Part shown: positions 46,783-57,940 of the stretch, one piece after another
Layout of the letters: each line of letters starts with the position of its first letter
Position numbering within the stretch: the first letter of the stretch is position 1
Source of the DNA: Rostrohypoxylon terebratum
Taxonomy: Eukaryota; Ascomycota; Sordariomycetes; Xylariales; Hypoxylaceae
NCBI GenBank assembly: GCA_022497145.1
Contig: MU385952.1
Span: 1 to 64,000, forward strand
Direction: 5' to 3'
DNA length: 64,000 bases
The notes under the pieces: generated by a model
Database searches by the model: none
What the model was told of the DNA's origin: nothing
The model's input: the letters and a program-made list of their open reading frames with translations, nothing else
Program-made: the position numbers and the translations under genes

Positions 46783-47606
46783 ATGTCGCTCCTCTCGGCG
46801 CACTTTGAGCAGATCGCCATATCATGTCAAGGCATTGATAGTCTTCCGTATGTAATTCACTTCTATACTCCATTCTATATACCCTTCCTAATATACTCGA
46901 CAGCTTTCCACCACCCAAGATCTTCACCAACGCCCTCCTCGCCAACGATGACATCACCTCCTTGATTCGCGATACAGAAGCTCACGAACGAGCACTCTTC
47001 TCCGTCCCGCCGCCCCCGCCACCCAGCACATCCCAAAACCCAGACCCGCCGACGCAGTCCTCGCGTCGACAGACCGTGTTCAACGTCGCCTCAGGCGAGG
47101 TCACCACGTCGGGCGGTAACACGGGGCGGAACGCTGGCGCGCCAAGAAGGCATACCGCCGTCGCCGCCGTGCTAGGTGGAGACCTGCACGAGCAGATCCG
47201 GCGCAGCGAGCGTCGCGGCGGGAAAGACGAGGTCGACGTCGAGATCCTACTTAAAGGCGCAGAGAAGCTGTGCGGCGTGTACCCCTTACCGGGCGCGCTT
47301 GAGCGGATAGCCGCGCAACGGTCGAAGTACGCGCACAACAAGAATACGTTAGCATATTACGAAGCGAAAGTAGCGGAGCAAACCGAGGCGTTGGGGAAGA
47401 TGAACAAGGATCATTGGATGGACAATGACGATGACGAGGACGATGATGATGAAAAAGACGCCCCGCAAGATGGCGAAGAGCTCTTTACGGAAGAAGACCT
47501 AATGAGAGAAGGGGAACAAATCCGGGAACTCGAGAAGAAAAAGAGGGAGCTGCAGGAGCGGCTGAGGACGATTGATAAAGACATTGACGGACTACTGCAC
47601 ATGTAA
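46783..47606 (+). CDS. spc34: DASH/Dam1 complex subunit Spc34
   Basis: Two exons (46783-46847 and 46904-47606, 56-nt intron, phase 2) give 255 aa. Spc34 is part of the ten-protein DASH ring that couples kinetochores to spindle microtubules and exists only in fungi. The splice creates L-P-F-P-P-P-K-I-F-T-N-A-L-L, the family's most conserved segment, followed by I-R-D-T-E-A-H-E-R-A-L-F. The middle is Pro-rich and variable; R-R-H-T-A-V-A-A-V-L-G-G is a second conserved block containing a possible phosphorylation site. An acidic stretch (D-D-D-E-D-D-D-D) precedes a C-terminal coiled coil (E-L-E-K-K-K-R-E-L-Q-E-R-L). Intact. Confidence 0.92.
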
Positions 47607-47716
47607 TATGTAGCATTGCATGTTAACTTTCTAGACCATGATACCCCAACCCGATACGGCTTAACGCCCTCTACAGATCGACCGAATCCTATCCTATACT
47701 CAGACTTGGCGATACC

Positions 47717-48433
47717 TTATTTTCCCTCCTTAACCCTCGCGAACGCCTCCAAGAAAGCTTGCGCATCTTGCGCACCGTCGACCTCATACTTGCCTTGTAT
47801 CGTAAAGTGCGGTACACCATGTATGTCTTTTACGACGGCCTCCTGGACTTCCTCGTCGACCTCCTTGCCGCCCTTACCCGTGTCAAGCCAGTCTTTCACT
47901 TCGGCCTTGTCCAGTCCGGCCTTCTCGGCCGCGGCGATCAAGGTATCATGCGAAGTGATATCACCTTCGCCTTCGAAGTAGCTCTTGAACAGCTCCAGCA
48001 CGACCTTGTTCTCAACCTCGTTGCCTTTTGTCTTGCTGAGCTGGATCAATCGGTGCGAGTCGCGCGTGTTGCCAACTTTGCCTCTGAAGCTGAAGTTTAT
48101 GCCCTCCTCGCGACCTAGTAACATCAATCGCTGTTGCAAGGCGGCAAGTCGTTCTGGCCCGAAGCGCTGCACCATGCGCTCGGTGATGGGGATGCCGACT
48201 TTAGGCGATGTGGGGTCTAAATAGAACGGCGCCCAGGTTACAGTGAACGTGTCGTCTTTCGCGCCTGGGTAGACTTTGCGGTAGAGATCGATGGCTTTGT
48301 CTACCCGTTTTTTGCCTATGTAGCACTATATATTGTACATGCTTAATGGCAAGTCTCCAGTCTAGGTCATTGCAAGGGAGCTTACCCATGGGCAAACGGT
48401 GTCTGATACTATTTTGATACTGATATTCGTCAT
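47717..48433 (-). CDS. DsbA/FrnE-like thioredoxin-fold oxidoreductase
   Basis: Two exons (48433-48386 and 48325-47717, 60-nt intron) give 218 aa. The intron sits inside the active site: exon 1 ends C-P-W and exon 2 starts C-Y-I-G-K-K, restoring the C14-P-W-C17 redox motif. The rest is the helical insertion and thioredoxin half of the DsbA/2-hydroxychromene-isomerase-like family (PF01323), with the cis-proline region G-V-P-H-F near the C-terminus and an A-Q-x-F-L-E-A-F end. It has no signal peptide, so it is likely cytosolic, as for FrnE-type proteins. It is convergent with Spc34 and separated from it by 110 nt. Substrates unknown. Confidence 0.9.
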
Positions 48434-48905
48434 TATGTGCCTTTATATATAAACTGCTTAAAACGATGAAGTCCGTATTGCCATCTCACAGGGAAAGCTT
48501 GTTTATTATTTATGTTTATTATTTATCCTTCAGTTCGGACTTCGGGGCGAATTAGGGTAGAGATATAATAGCTGACAAATCCACCACGAAGCCCGAAGCC
48601 CGACCTGGCAGCTGGTCAGTCCGGTGTCCTCGTTGCCCCGCACACCGTGAGATGTCGACTATTAATACTATATCCCAAGAGGGAACAGCCTTAATACGAA
48701 AGATGGTTAATCATCAGCTCGTGCATCGATTCCTCGGGCTGACACCTACAGCGCCTATCTATTGCCCATCTCAACAAACACGTTCGTATACGTGCTTAGT
48801 AGATGCTCATCCGCTGAGTTCATAGCGAGTGTATTATAAAAAAAAATAAGAGAGTGACTCAAATCAACCATCTAACAAGACGCCTACATAAATCCCGAAA
48901 TTCTA
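48434..48905. other. Spacer
   Basis: Promoter side of the DsbA-like gene and 3' flank of the NLR remnant. No gene seen. Confidence 0.4.
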
Positions 48906-51900
48906 TCAACATGACGTGCTAAGGAAGCGAAAAGATGGATGCTCCATCAGGTTGTCAGTGTCTAGGGTCAACATCCAAACTCGTCCACTGGCACAACCCA
49001 CAGCAATGCTTTGCTCTGTAGCGACATTATGCGCGGATGAATACTCAGGAGGCAGCCAGAGTATCTTCTTGCCTTCATAAAAAAGCCAATTGCTTTCTAT
49101 CACCAAGGTTCTATTCCGAAATCTTGCATCTAAGAAATCTGCATCTTCGTCTAGGGCTATCGTGCATCGGCCCGTAGTTATATCCCACGCCTCGAATCGG
49201 TCGTATAATTCTATCCTCAGTCGCGTCCCATTATGTGAGAAGGTTAACTCCTCGACATACTCATCTAAGTTCAACCTTTTGACGCACTCGCCTGTTGCAA
49301 CTGACAATATTCGAATCCAAGACTTGTCCGAACTTGCTGCGAGCCAACTTCCATCGGGCGAGAAGGCCACCGCAGTAACACTACGATCGGCATAACTTCT
49401 GAATGATTTTGTACACGAGCCCGTTGCTAGATCCCACATCTTTATCACCCCATCTTCAGAGCTCGTCGCCACATAGCTTCCAGAAGGAGATAACGCCACA
49501 CCTCTAACGGGATGACTATGGCCCTCAGATATTGCCAAGTCGGTGATTAGCGCCATATCCCATATCTTGACCATGGAGTCATGATGACCGGATGCCAGGC
49601 GAGTCCCATCAGGTGAAAAGGCCACTGAAAAAAACCATGCTGCTATGCGCTTTGATAGTTGACAAGCATTCCATTGTCGACGTATCCCGTATCTTGATGC
49701 TCGATTCGCTTGAGCCTGAAGCTAATTGGCTTCCATTTGGCGAGAACAATATCGAACAAATCGAATGCCAAGGGTGGCCTCTTGTGCTCGTGTGTTTGCA
49801 TTTTGCTATGCACTCGCCTGTTTCTATGTTCCATAGCCTGATTGTTCCATCAAAACAACCTGATGCCAACTGCCTACCATCAGGCGAGAAAGCTAACGAA
49901 CGAACCCCGGAAGTGCTGTCTTCGAATATTGTACACTTTCCCGTCGCGATGTCCCACAACTTAATCGTGTAGTCGCTGGAACTCGAATTCGAACTTGATG
50001 CTATCTGGCATCCGTTAGGCGAGAAGACTACTGTCCTAATTGCACCACGGTGACCACCGAGCGTTGTGCACACTTTTGACGATATGTCCCAAAGTTTAAC
50101 TGTATTGCAATCCCCTTCGGGATCCCCTTCGAACCCTGAACCTGATGCCAACTGACTCCCGTTGGGCGAAAAGGCTACCGTGCACCTCTCTCCATCGTGG
50201 TTCCCCACCACGCTGCCTTCGCCTGTCGCTACATCCCACAGAATAATTTGGCCTTGAACCGTGCCTGTCGCTAATCGAGTCCCGTTGGGAGCTAGGGCCA
50301 ATCCTGTAAGTTGATGCTCAGAGTCTCCAAATGTAGCTGTACATTTACCTGTTGATATATGCCATATGTAGGCCTGGTTTGCACAAGCTGCTAGGTATTT
50401 GCCGTCTGGGGAGAATGCTACTGACAAGACCCCCATGCTTCCTAGTTGAAAACATGCTAGACATGCGCCCCAGTTATCATCCACAGCTGGCTTTTGGATT
50501 AGCCATTGCGGCTCTTCGGCCTGGAAGTGACGTCGTATTATGCTGTGCGATGGACTGAAGATAAGCGCCGATGCGTATGCCTGCAGCGGACTGCTCTCGA
50601 TCGCAGGTCTGTTGTGACGAATGAATATGGTCGCGTCTTGGATGAACCCATGCAGATGTTTTCCCGTGTTCCGTACCTACTCACAAATGTAAACGATGTT
50701 TGAATAAATCTAGGTACTCATGAAAAACATACACATAGCAACTCATTTAGTGCTGCCATTGCTGAGACTCCTTTGAGTACATCTCTAAAGATACTAAGTG
50801 CCTCGAGCCAATGGAGGTAGTGATCTCGCAGAAACATATCGAGAATGCCCCTATCTAGAAGACCCTCGGATATTGGCTCTTCCTCTGACTGGTACATGTT
50901 CAAGTGGTCAAACCAGTGGATGCATGAGTACCGTACGGGTGTCAGTGGGTCTGGAATAGGGGGTACTATTTGGTCGGGAGGCATTCCCCAATCGTCTAGA
51001 CGGTATATATCACGGCGAAGCGTTTCAGACATGATTCTAATCGATCTCGAGAACATATAGTAATGAACGATTTTGACCCCCTTGGGGAAATTGACAGATT
51101 TCGCATGTTCGTGGAGAAGATCCTGAGCTGACTGGTGGATAATGAAGGCGCGATCTTCAAGTATTGAGAGGAAAGAGCCGCATGAATTCACAATATCTTT
51201 TATGTCCCCATTCCTAAGTTCGTTCTTCGCCAAACCTGATAATACTTCGAGTTCTTCCAAATGAAGCGGGCGGTAGGTAGTTGTAACGACAAAAAGCACG
51301 CGTTGGCAATATATTGAACCATTGTATTCGAGCCCCTGGATTTGTCGCACCATACGACTATACAGCTCGGACAAGCCAGCTGGGACTGCATCAATAATGT
51401 TTTTTTATTTGGAAGGCTCGTGCTTTCTTCAGTTCTTGAGCAACTAAACCCACCCATAGGAAAGTCCCACTTGCTTTTTGTCGCATTTGATCGCGAACGA
51501 CGACATAAAGATCCGCTCTCTCTTGTATTGCCGGTATGTTCAAAAGGCAATGGTCAGTATAGGCATTGACAGCATTGGAAACATGGACAGCGTTTCTTTT
51601 CAGCTCCAAGCTCAGTCTTGCCCGTGATTGATCAGTCCTTAGCTTTTCCTCAATTTCGATTTTGTTACGACTGGACAAGAGCCATTTGACATTGAACTCA
51701 GCTGAAGTCTCCATAATCAAATCAAGAAGTTTCTGGAGATCTACTTCACATTCGTCGAGGGCGTCGATGACCAGAATGATGTTCGGAAGCTTAGGGTGCC
51801 GTAGCATACTAATAAATATATCAGATAGCGCAACCCAGGCATTCACATCTTCGAATAGAGACTTGCCCGCATGCTTATATTTTCGGTCGACGTAGGACTT

Positions 51901-52271
51901 GAGTTCGGTATGTTGGTCGATGAGGAGGTAAATAAGGCCACGAAGTACGCCAGTTGCGTTATTAAGCCGTTCATCGGTAGCCTGGCAGAAGAAGGACACA
52001 AGATGAAAATTATCGGTAACCTGCTCTTTTATCTCGTTAATGATACCACATAGCAACATGGTCTTCCCCTGCCGGGATCGCCCTTAATCCAGAGTAGGTG
52101 TTTGTTTTCGTCACCTTGCCATCGTTGGAAGTCATCGTGGTTGAGAATCCACACGTACGATTCTCTTAATAGGCCACCTTTTGCATTCTCGATACGTTTC
52201 TTATCGTAGCGGGGGTCGGTCAACCACAAGGCAGCGAGACAGTCATCATTTGAAGCGCCTTTCGTATCCAT
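48906..52271 (-). pseudogene. NACHT-WD40 NLR-like (HET-E type), three frameshifts
   Basis: STAND ATPase of the fungal NLR/HET-E family. From the right: an N-terminal linker (D-D-C-L-A-A-L-W-L-T-D-P-R), a NACHT with L-L-W-I-K-G-D-P-G P-loop and Walker B I-I-L-V-I-D-A-L-D-E, a winged-helix region, then the L-Q-A-Y-A-S-A-L-I-F-S-P linker and ten WD40 repeats. Intron 50677-50732 is phase consistent. Three single-base shifts break the frame. One base is missing at about 52066-52071 within the P-loop, in the codon expected to give the residue before G-K-T. One extra A/T lies in a 7-base run at 51400-51406. One extra lies in a 7-base run at 49628-49634, inside WD repeat 7. NLRs of this class act in heterokaryon incompatibility and non-self response. 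As read, no full protein is made. Sequencing error in the homopolymers is the alternative. Confidence 0.85.
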
Positions 52272-52805
52272 TAACGATGAAAACGATTAAAGATAACTTT
52301 GAATTACGTACCGATGTGTAAGTCATGCCCGATGTGAAAATTCCCGGAATTTTGAAGACCGGATCCAGAAAAGTCGGGTTTGGGTGAATGCGCAGCCATC
52401 ATCTTTGGGAAAACTACTAGTATTAACTGATAGTTCCGTAACCGATTTTGAAGTGATTTGGGTATCTTTAAAAGAAGAGGAGCCTCGTTGTCAGAAACAT
52501 CATGAAGGATAGAAATTTCCTACGTCATGTGAGGGATAAATTCTATTGGGCAACATGAAGTAGAGTATCCTGTCAACACTATGCTGCCTTGGGCTGCTTT
52601 TTGGTCTGCCTAGGTCAATCTCATGTTGCATTTATGACAGTTAGTCAAGAGGAGATCTACTCCTTAAATACCTGGTATCTCGGTACGTATAGTCACCTGA
52701 GTCACCTAGGGAAATGCGATTCGGCTTCCTCTTCTCACTGCCTCACAACCAACAACCCCTCTGTACCGGTTAGATAGTGATAGAAAGTTCGGGCAAGTCA
52801 CCGAA
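52272..52805. other. Interval between the NACHT and PNP reading frames
   Basis: No open frame links the two. If the PNP and NACHT parts were once one gene, this would be eroded linker or intron sequence. Confidence 0.35.
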
Positions 52806-53703
52806 TCAGTGAATGTTCATGTTCCCCCCCAACTGAGAATTTCCCAGAACCAGAATTTTGAATGCCTCGACCGCTGAAACTAGAGTAGGAGGTGGTTGGT
52901 TGATTGCTGTTGCTTGGTCCATCTCGAGTCCAATAATTGTATATTGATCTCGAAGCTCATCCCGTATCCGCCTACTTTTCACTAGTTTTTCGCCCGAGCC
53001 TATCGCGCCGTACCACACTCGCGTTCTTTTAGAGGGTGACCGTGAGGGTCGCCTCAACCACCCTTCTATCCCATTCACCATCCCATTTAAGTCATCATGG
53101 TCCTGTCCGGGGTCGCTGAATGTCGTCGTTTCATATCCCTCAATTTCATACTCCTCGTTCTTCATTGCTTCATAGTATCGTAGGAAGTACTTCGTCTCAT
53201 TAGGTGCGAAGCGTTTTAAGGGAACCAATGGCAGCCCTGACGTTTGGTGCGGCATTAACTAAAGCATGGCTCAAACTTAGGAGCTGGAATCCAGTCTCGG
53301 TCTCTTTCCCTAGATCGTAAGCTACGAGTCCCGCAGTTTCACCGCGAGGAAGAGCGACGAGAACATCGCCAAGACGTATGTCGCGCGGTGGGCTTCTAGA
53401 ATGGTCGGGTAAGCCTGCGGCAACACCGACAAGCAACCCGAACCAAAGACTCGGGAAGAACTTCTTGACTTGGCTAGCAAGAGCGCCGGCGGAGCCTGTC
53501 CCGTATATATGACCTGCTGGCAGGGTTGCAATGATGACGTTAAGCCCACACATGCTGCCAGCATAATAGACCTAATCATCCCCTGCGGCTAGAGCAAATC
53601 TCCCTTCATGTTTCTAGTCCATCATATGCCAAGCGGCTAGAGCCTCGATCTCGAGAGGCGCGATCCATGCTACCTTATACGCTGCTGGGTCTAGTTGCTC
53701 CAT
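52806..53703 (-). pseudogene. Degenerate nucleoside-phosphorylase-like (PNP_UDP) domain, NLR N-terminal type
   Basis: From an ATG at 53703 the frame reads like the PNP-type effector domain that starts many fungal NLRs: Y-K-V-A-W-I-A-P-L-E-I-E-A, H-E-G-R-F, G-S-M-C-G-L-N-V-I-I-A-T-L-P-A-G, and L-V-G-V-A-A-G-L-P. It is interrupted by in-frame TAG codons at 53614-53616 and 53572-53574. A shift at about 53205-53215 moves the continuation (D-P-G-Q-D-H-D-D-L, V-W-Y-G-A-I-G-S-G-E-K-L-V-K, and I-I-G-L-E-M) into another frame. After I-I-G-L-E-M the family pattern is lost before the stop at 52806. Both TAGs stand where CAG would read naturally, as C-to-T changes would produce. It lies directly upstream of, and on the same strand as, the NACHT-WD40 remnant. 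Confidence 0.8.
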
Positions 53704-54536
53704 TAGAAACCAATCCGATTATGCAAAGAAAGGGACCAAGGGAGCGTAGAAGTTTAATTAGAGTATTTGCTTGAGTAAGAGGCGAATATGGTGTTGTATG
53801 GACGCCGGGGAAAGATGAGAAGAAAGACATAAGCATGGAAAGGAGAGAGGACACTTCAAATGCACTGACCGAACCCTGGAAAGTTGCAACGAGGCTGAGT
53901 GAAGCATCACAAGTTCTCGGCCAATGAACTGATGCGCTAGAAGCCCAAATACCGACATTAACGTTGACTGTTGTTGCCAATTGACTGGCGCTAGGACGTT
54001 ATCCCCATACACCAACAATATGGTCACGTCTCACTTATGGGCAACGAAGATGTTGCGAATAGTCCTACATCAAATAGTTTTTAGCATTCGTTTAGAGTGT
54101 TTTGATTGAATTAAATGAGAGAAGAATTGTATTAAGAAAGACTTTCTAGTAGCTGTGCCGTAATTGTACTTACCTAGGACCTAAGACCTAGGTCCGTATT
54201 GCGACTCGACTTGATATCTCAAGAATAAGTTATCTCACGTCTTTCCTCATGAAGCCTTGCATGCTAGTACCATAATTGGTTTTCAAAGAGAGAGATGGCA
54301 CAATCTATCCGTGATAGAAAACCATAGAACCATGGCAGGGAATTAATCGTATGTATATACGGATTGTTGTGCTCAACGAGGCTGGTAAAGTGAATGCGTG
54401 AAATAATGGGTGTCTATCCACAATCCTGCTAAAATTGGAGAAAATATTTTCAAAGCAATTATATTGGCTCCTAGTTCACTTGCTGTCACTAAGTGGACCA
54501 GTCGTTTCTGACCATTTCCAAACTTCCAATCCCAAT
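53704..54536. other. Spacer upstream of the PNP remnant
   Basis: No gene supported. Minus-strand frames at 53675-54027 are chance. Confidence 0.4.
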
Positions 54537-54609
54537 GGTTTCGTGGTGTAGTTGGTTATCACGTCAGTCTAACACACTGAAGGTCTCCAGTTCGAACCTG
54601 GACGAAATC
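54537..54609 (+). tRNA. tRNA-Val (anticodon AAC)
   Basis: 73-nt cloverleaf with no intron. Acceptor arm G-G-T-T-T-C-G pairs with C-G-A-A-A-T-C (one G-T pair). Anticodon stem T-C-A-G-T/A-C-T-G-A encloses the loop C-T-A-A-C-A-C, giving anticodon AAC. The T-arm is T-C-C-A-G/C-T-G-G-A around T-T-C-G-A-A-C. Confidence 0.93.
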
Positions 54610-55296
54610 AGCCATTATGTTTTTGCTCTCCCCTACTACTGTTTATACCATGCATTCCTAGTTGAAGCAATGACATACCTATTAACATGACAATCTCGTA
54701 GTGTCATTGAGTATATATTTTGCTTAAACGTATACCTATGCCTGTCTAATCTATGTAGTCACTAAGTACCTAGACAAGCACCTCTCTACTTATCGTAATA
54801 TGCGGAGTATTTTTACCTGTGGTGGGTAGGTACCTATAGTTCGGAGAACTCGTTGCATGACGAAATTCAGCACTAGCTCTAAAAACCTAGTTCCGCTACT
54901 AGCAGTTGACGATTTCTAGATTTTAGCTCGTTACTATTAGTTGATAAATTTAGTAGATCTCCCTGATAATAACTCCTCGAGCTGGAGATGAGCATGCCTG
55001 ATTTCGTACCCACCTGCTTTTCAATCAGTTTGAAAGTCGATGGTCTCGAGACTAGGTGGCCTATGGCTTTCTCGATTATCATCAGGAGGTAAACTCCATA
55101 CTTTGCGCACTAGGGAGAATATAATGGAGACGATGCGACGATGTCGGAGAAGACTCTGACTGGGACTGAACTTGCTTGTGGTTACCTGGTTCGGTATTCA
55201 TATTATTATCATTAGCGTATATCCATAAGTGGTTCAAGACCAACGCCGTCTAGAATAAGCCAAATGTCTACCTATCTACATAATCACATTGTATCA
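54610..55296. other. Spacer
   Basis: Downstream of tRNA-Val and of the GMC gene's 3' end. No gene seen. Confidence 0.4.
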
Positions 55297-57058
55297 TTAC
55301 CAAGTTGCTAGCATCCGCTCCGCGCCCTTCTCTCCCGCGACCATCACGCCGAATTGCGGGTTCACCGTCAGCGGCGAGAGGATGGAAGCATCGATGACAT
55401 GGATATTCTTTGTGCCGATGACCCTCGTGTCGGCATCCACGCACTTTCCTATCCGGCACGAGCTGGACCAATGTTGGACGGAGCCGACCGCGTAGGTGGA
55501 GGGGGTCGTGATGTACTTCCGAATCTCCTCGACCGTCGAGTTCTGGGGGATGTTGAGCGGCGTGAGACCGTCGGCAGCTGGGGTGTTGGGTGTCGATGGC
55601 GGTAGGGCTTGGAAGATGGAGTGGATGAATGTCGCGATGTTCAAGCTGTCGCGGGGGTCGCTGTAGTAGACGTCGGAGCTAGGGCCGGGCGTGAAGTTCC
55701 CATTGTCGGAGAGGATGACGCTTCCAGTAGAGCCGAGACCGGAAGTACCATAGATGTTCAGTGTGATGGTATTGTTTTTCGTGAACTCTCCGAACCCTGA
55801 CGAGTCAATCGTGCCTTGAAGGCCGGTCTTGGTACCATCGGGGTTGGGCAGGTAAGCCCAGAAGGCGGAGGTCTGAGATGCGAATGCGTATGGACCACTG
55901 CGGGATGATAGGTAGAGATCCCTATCCGCAGGGATGGGGTTGTCATAACTGTGGACATATGATTGGATCGTTGGACCGGACAATTCGATGAAAGTATTTG
56001 GGTTGTCAAAGAGACCTTCGCCGACTGACGGGTTGAAAACCCAGCCTGTGGAGTTAAATCGCATCACACCAGCGTCGGACATGTTGTAGAGCGTGTCCAT
56101 GGGGCCGATGCCAGAATGCATAAGCAGACCTGGGGAACCAATAGCGCCAGCACTAAGGACAACCCGACCGTCTTTTGAAAGCGGGATTTCCATTTCCGAG
56201 CCGTCCACCATAACCGTAACACCAGAGGCGACGCCACCGACATGGTTTATATGCTTCACATGAGCGCCCGTCTGTAAGTGGAAATTGCTCCTCTTCAGCG
56301 CCTCCTGTAAGTAGGTCTTGGTCGGCCCCCCTCGCTGGCCGCCGATATAATTGTAGGCCGTTCGTCCGAATACCCTGTCCTTATTGTCTGGAGTCTCATT
56401 GAACGACACCTCGGTGAATTTAGCGCTATCAACAATCCATCTCTTGGCGGCTTCGTAACCACTCTGCACGTATAACTTCCCATCCTGCGAGTATCTAGTG
56501 ACGGAAGGTTGCATATCTAGTAAGCGTTGTGTGGCGTTCTGAACATCGACGCTCTTCCACCCATCGGGATGCCAGTCGTCCCAATCAGAAGCTGGTGGCT
56601 GAAAGTATAGGCCGGCATTAATCGCACTGTTCCCGCCGATAGTACATGCTTGATAAGAATTCATGACGCCCGATGGACACAGTATCTCTTTGCTTCCATT
56701 GAAAATGCTTTTATCTGCATAGAATATTAGTTTCGGTTAGATCACTGAGAAATATCTACTCACATAAGCCAGGCACGTCAACTCGACTCATATCCGTCCC
56801 ATCAAGCCATGCTGGCTTTTCAGTGCCACCCGTAACTCCGTACGAAGCTCCACCGAGCTCCAATAGAAGTGTCTTCTTCCCAGCCTCGCTCAGTCTATCT
56901 GCCACAATGATTCCAGCAGTCCCGGCACCGACGACGATTGCGTCCCATTCTTCAGTAGACCAGTGGGTTGGCTTCTGCCGCGTTGCACACTGGGGTGCGC
57001 CGAGCGCAGTCTGGCTGAGAAAGCCGGCGATCGATGTCAGAGTCAGTAATGACTTCAT
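55297..57058 (-). CDS. Secreted GMC oxidoreductase (cellobiose-dehydrogenase flavodomain-like)
   Basis: FAD-dependent glucose-methanol-choline oxidoreductase. Two exons (57058-56764 and 56714-55297, 49-nt intron) give 570 aa. I start at 57058 because it opens a clean signal peptide (M-K-S-L-L-T-L-T-S-I-A-G-F); an in-frame ATG at 57139 would bury it. The FAD Rossmann loop G-A-G-T-A-G is at 44-49, with E/L-G-G at the end of the second strand. The GMC signature G-G-N-S-A-I-N-A-G and A-G-A-I-G-S-P-G-L-L-M-H-S-G-I-G-P follow. The likely catalytic pair is His513 (V-Q-H-W) and Asn550 (T-V-N-P-Q-F-G). The sequence resembles the flavin domain of cellobiose dehydrogenase without its haem domain. Substrate unknown, probably a sugar or aromatic alcohol. 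Confidence 0.9.
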
Positions 57059-57940
57059 GTTGGCGTCCTTCGGCTTGAGCTTCGTCTTGGAGAATGACCA
57101 AGTGAAAAAAAGAAAAGACGCGGCGTCCGACAATGCCATGATATATTCGACAGATACTTCAATACAGAGAGATCCATATTGTCATCATAGCCTATTAACC
57201 CCTTGTCAACAAGTTCAGCCCGCCATTAAGGACACAATAGTGGATCATCACCATTATCGCGTACCGGCACTGGACCCATGTCCATGGTCCGTCATTGTGC
57301 AAAAGCCGCAATCGTGGAGCTGTGGCAGGGATTTCCTGTTAAAAGAACCCTCTAAAACTCGTATTGGCGTTAATTACGCAGTATCTTGCCTTATGCACAT
57401 CGGGGAGTCCTTGGTATTCGGTGTAGATCTCTGGCTTACCAGGCAATGAAGATTTTTACTGTTTTCTTGCGGTTCGCCTTTTCTCATTTCCTAGTTGACG
57501 ATCGTGAATTCGGTACAATACATGCACTAGAATAGCAGCCCTATGAAGGATTTAAATTTGCAACATTGCAGGGGTCCATGGGTTTGGGTCTTACCGACAT
57601 GATAGCGCGTATTATACTACTAGTAAATGCTTCAAAATATGTCGAAATACTTCGTTTCTACTACCAGGTAGATAGCATGTGCGGTCTCTCCGAATTATAC
57701 CTCAAGATGTTGGAGCTAATACGTACCCAGATCATTAAACGATTGCGAGTGTCCAGTTCATGATTACCTAGCAGCTAACCTGCGATTTGAAGTGAGCACG
57801 AAGACCCTGCTGAGACACATGAATTTGTCATCACACCTATGATACGATGGTGCACAACATATTTGAGTAAGCATCGGCAGCTTTTGATAGGCTTAAATAT
57901 CACACAAGATTTCCCAGGTGGGATGAATAAGGAACGCGCA
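57059..57940. other. Spacer between the two GMC genes
   Basis: Promoter of the secreted GMC gene; both genes are on the minus strand. The plus-strand frame 56823-57449 is a shadow extending out of the GMC exon. Confidence 0.45.

Noticed and set aside
46783..46965. 60-codon frame from the Spc34 start
   Set aside because: It reads into the first intron; the spliced product is Spc34.
54493..54690. 65-codon frame across tRNA-Val
   Set aside because: The sequence is explained by the tRNA cloverleaf.
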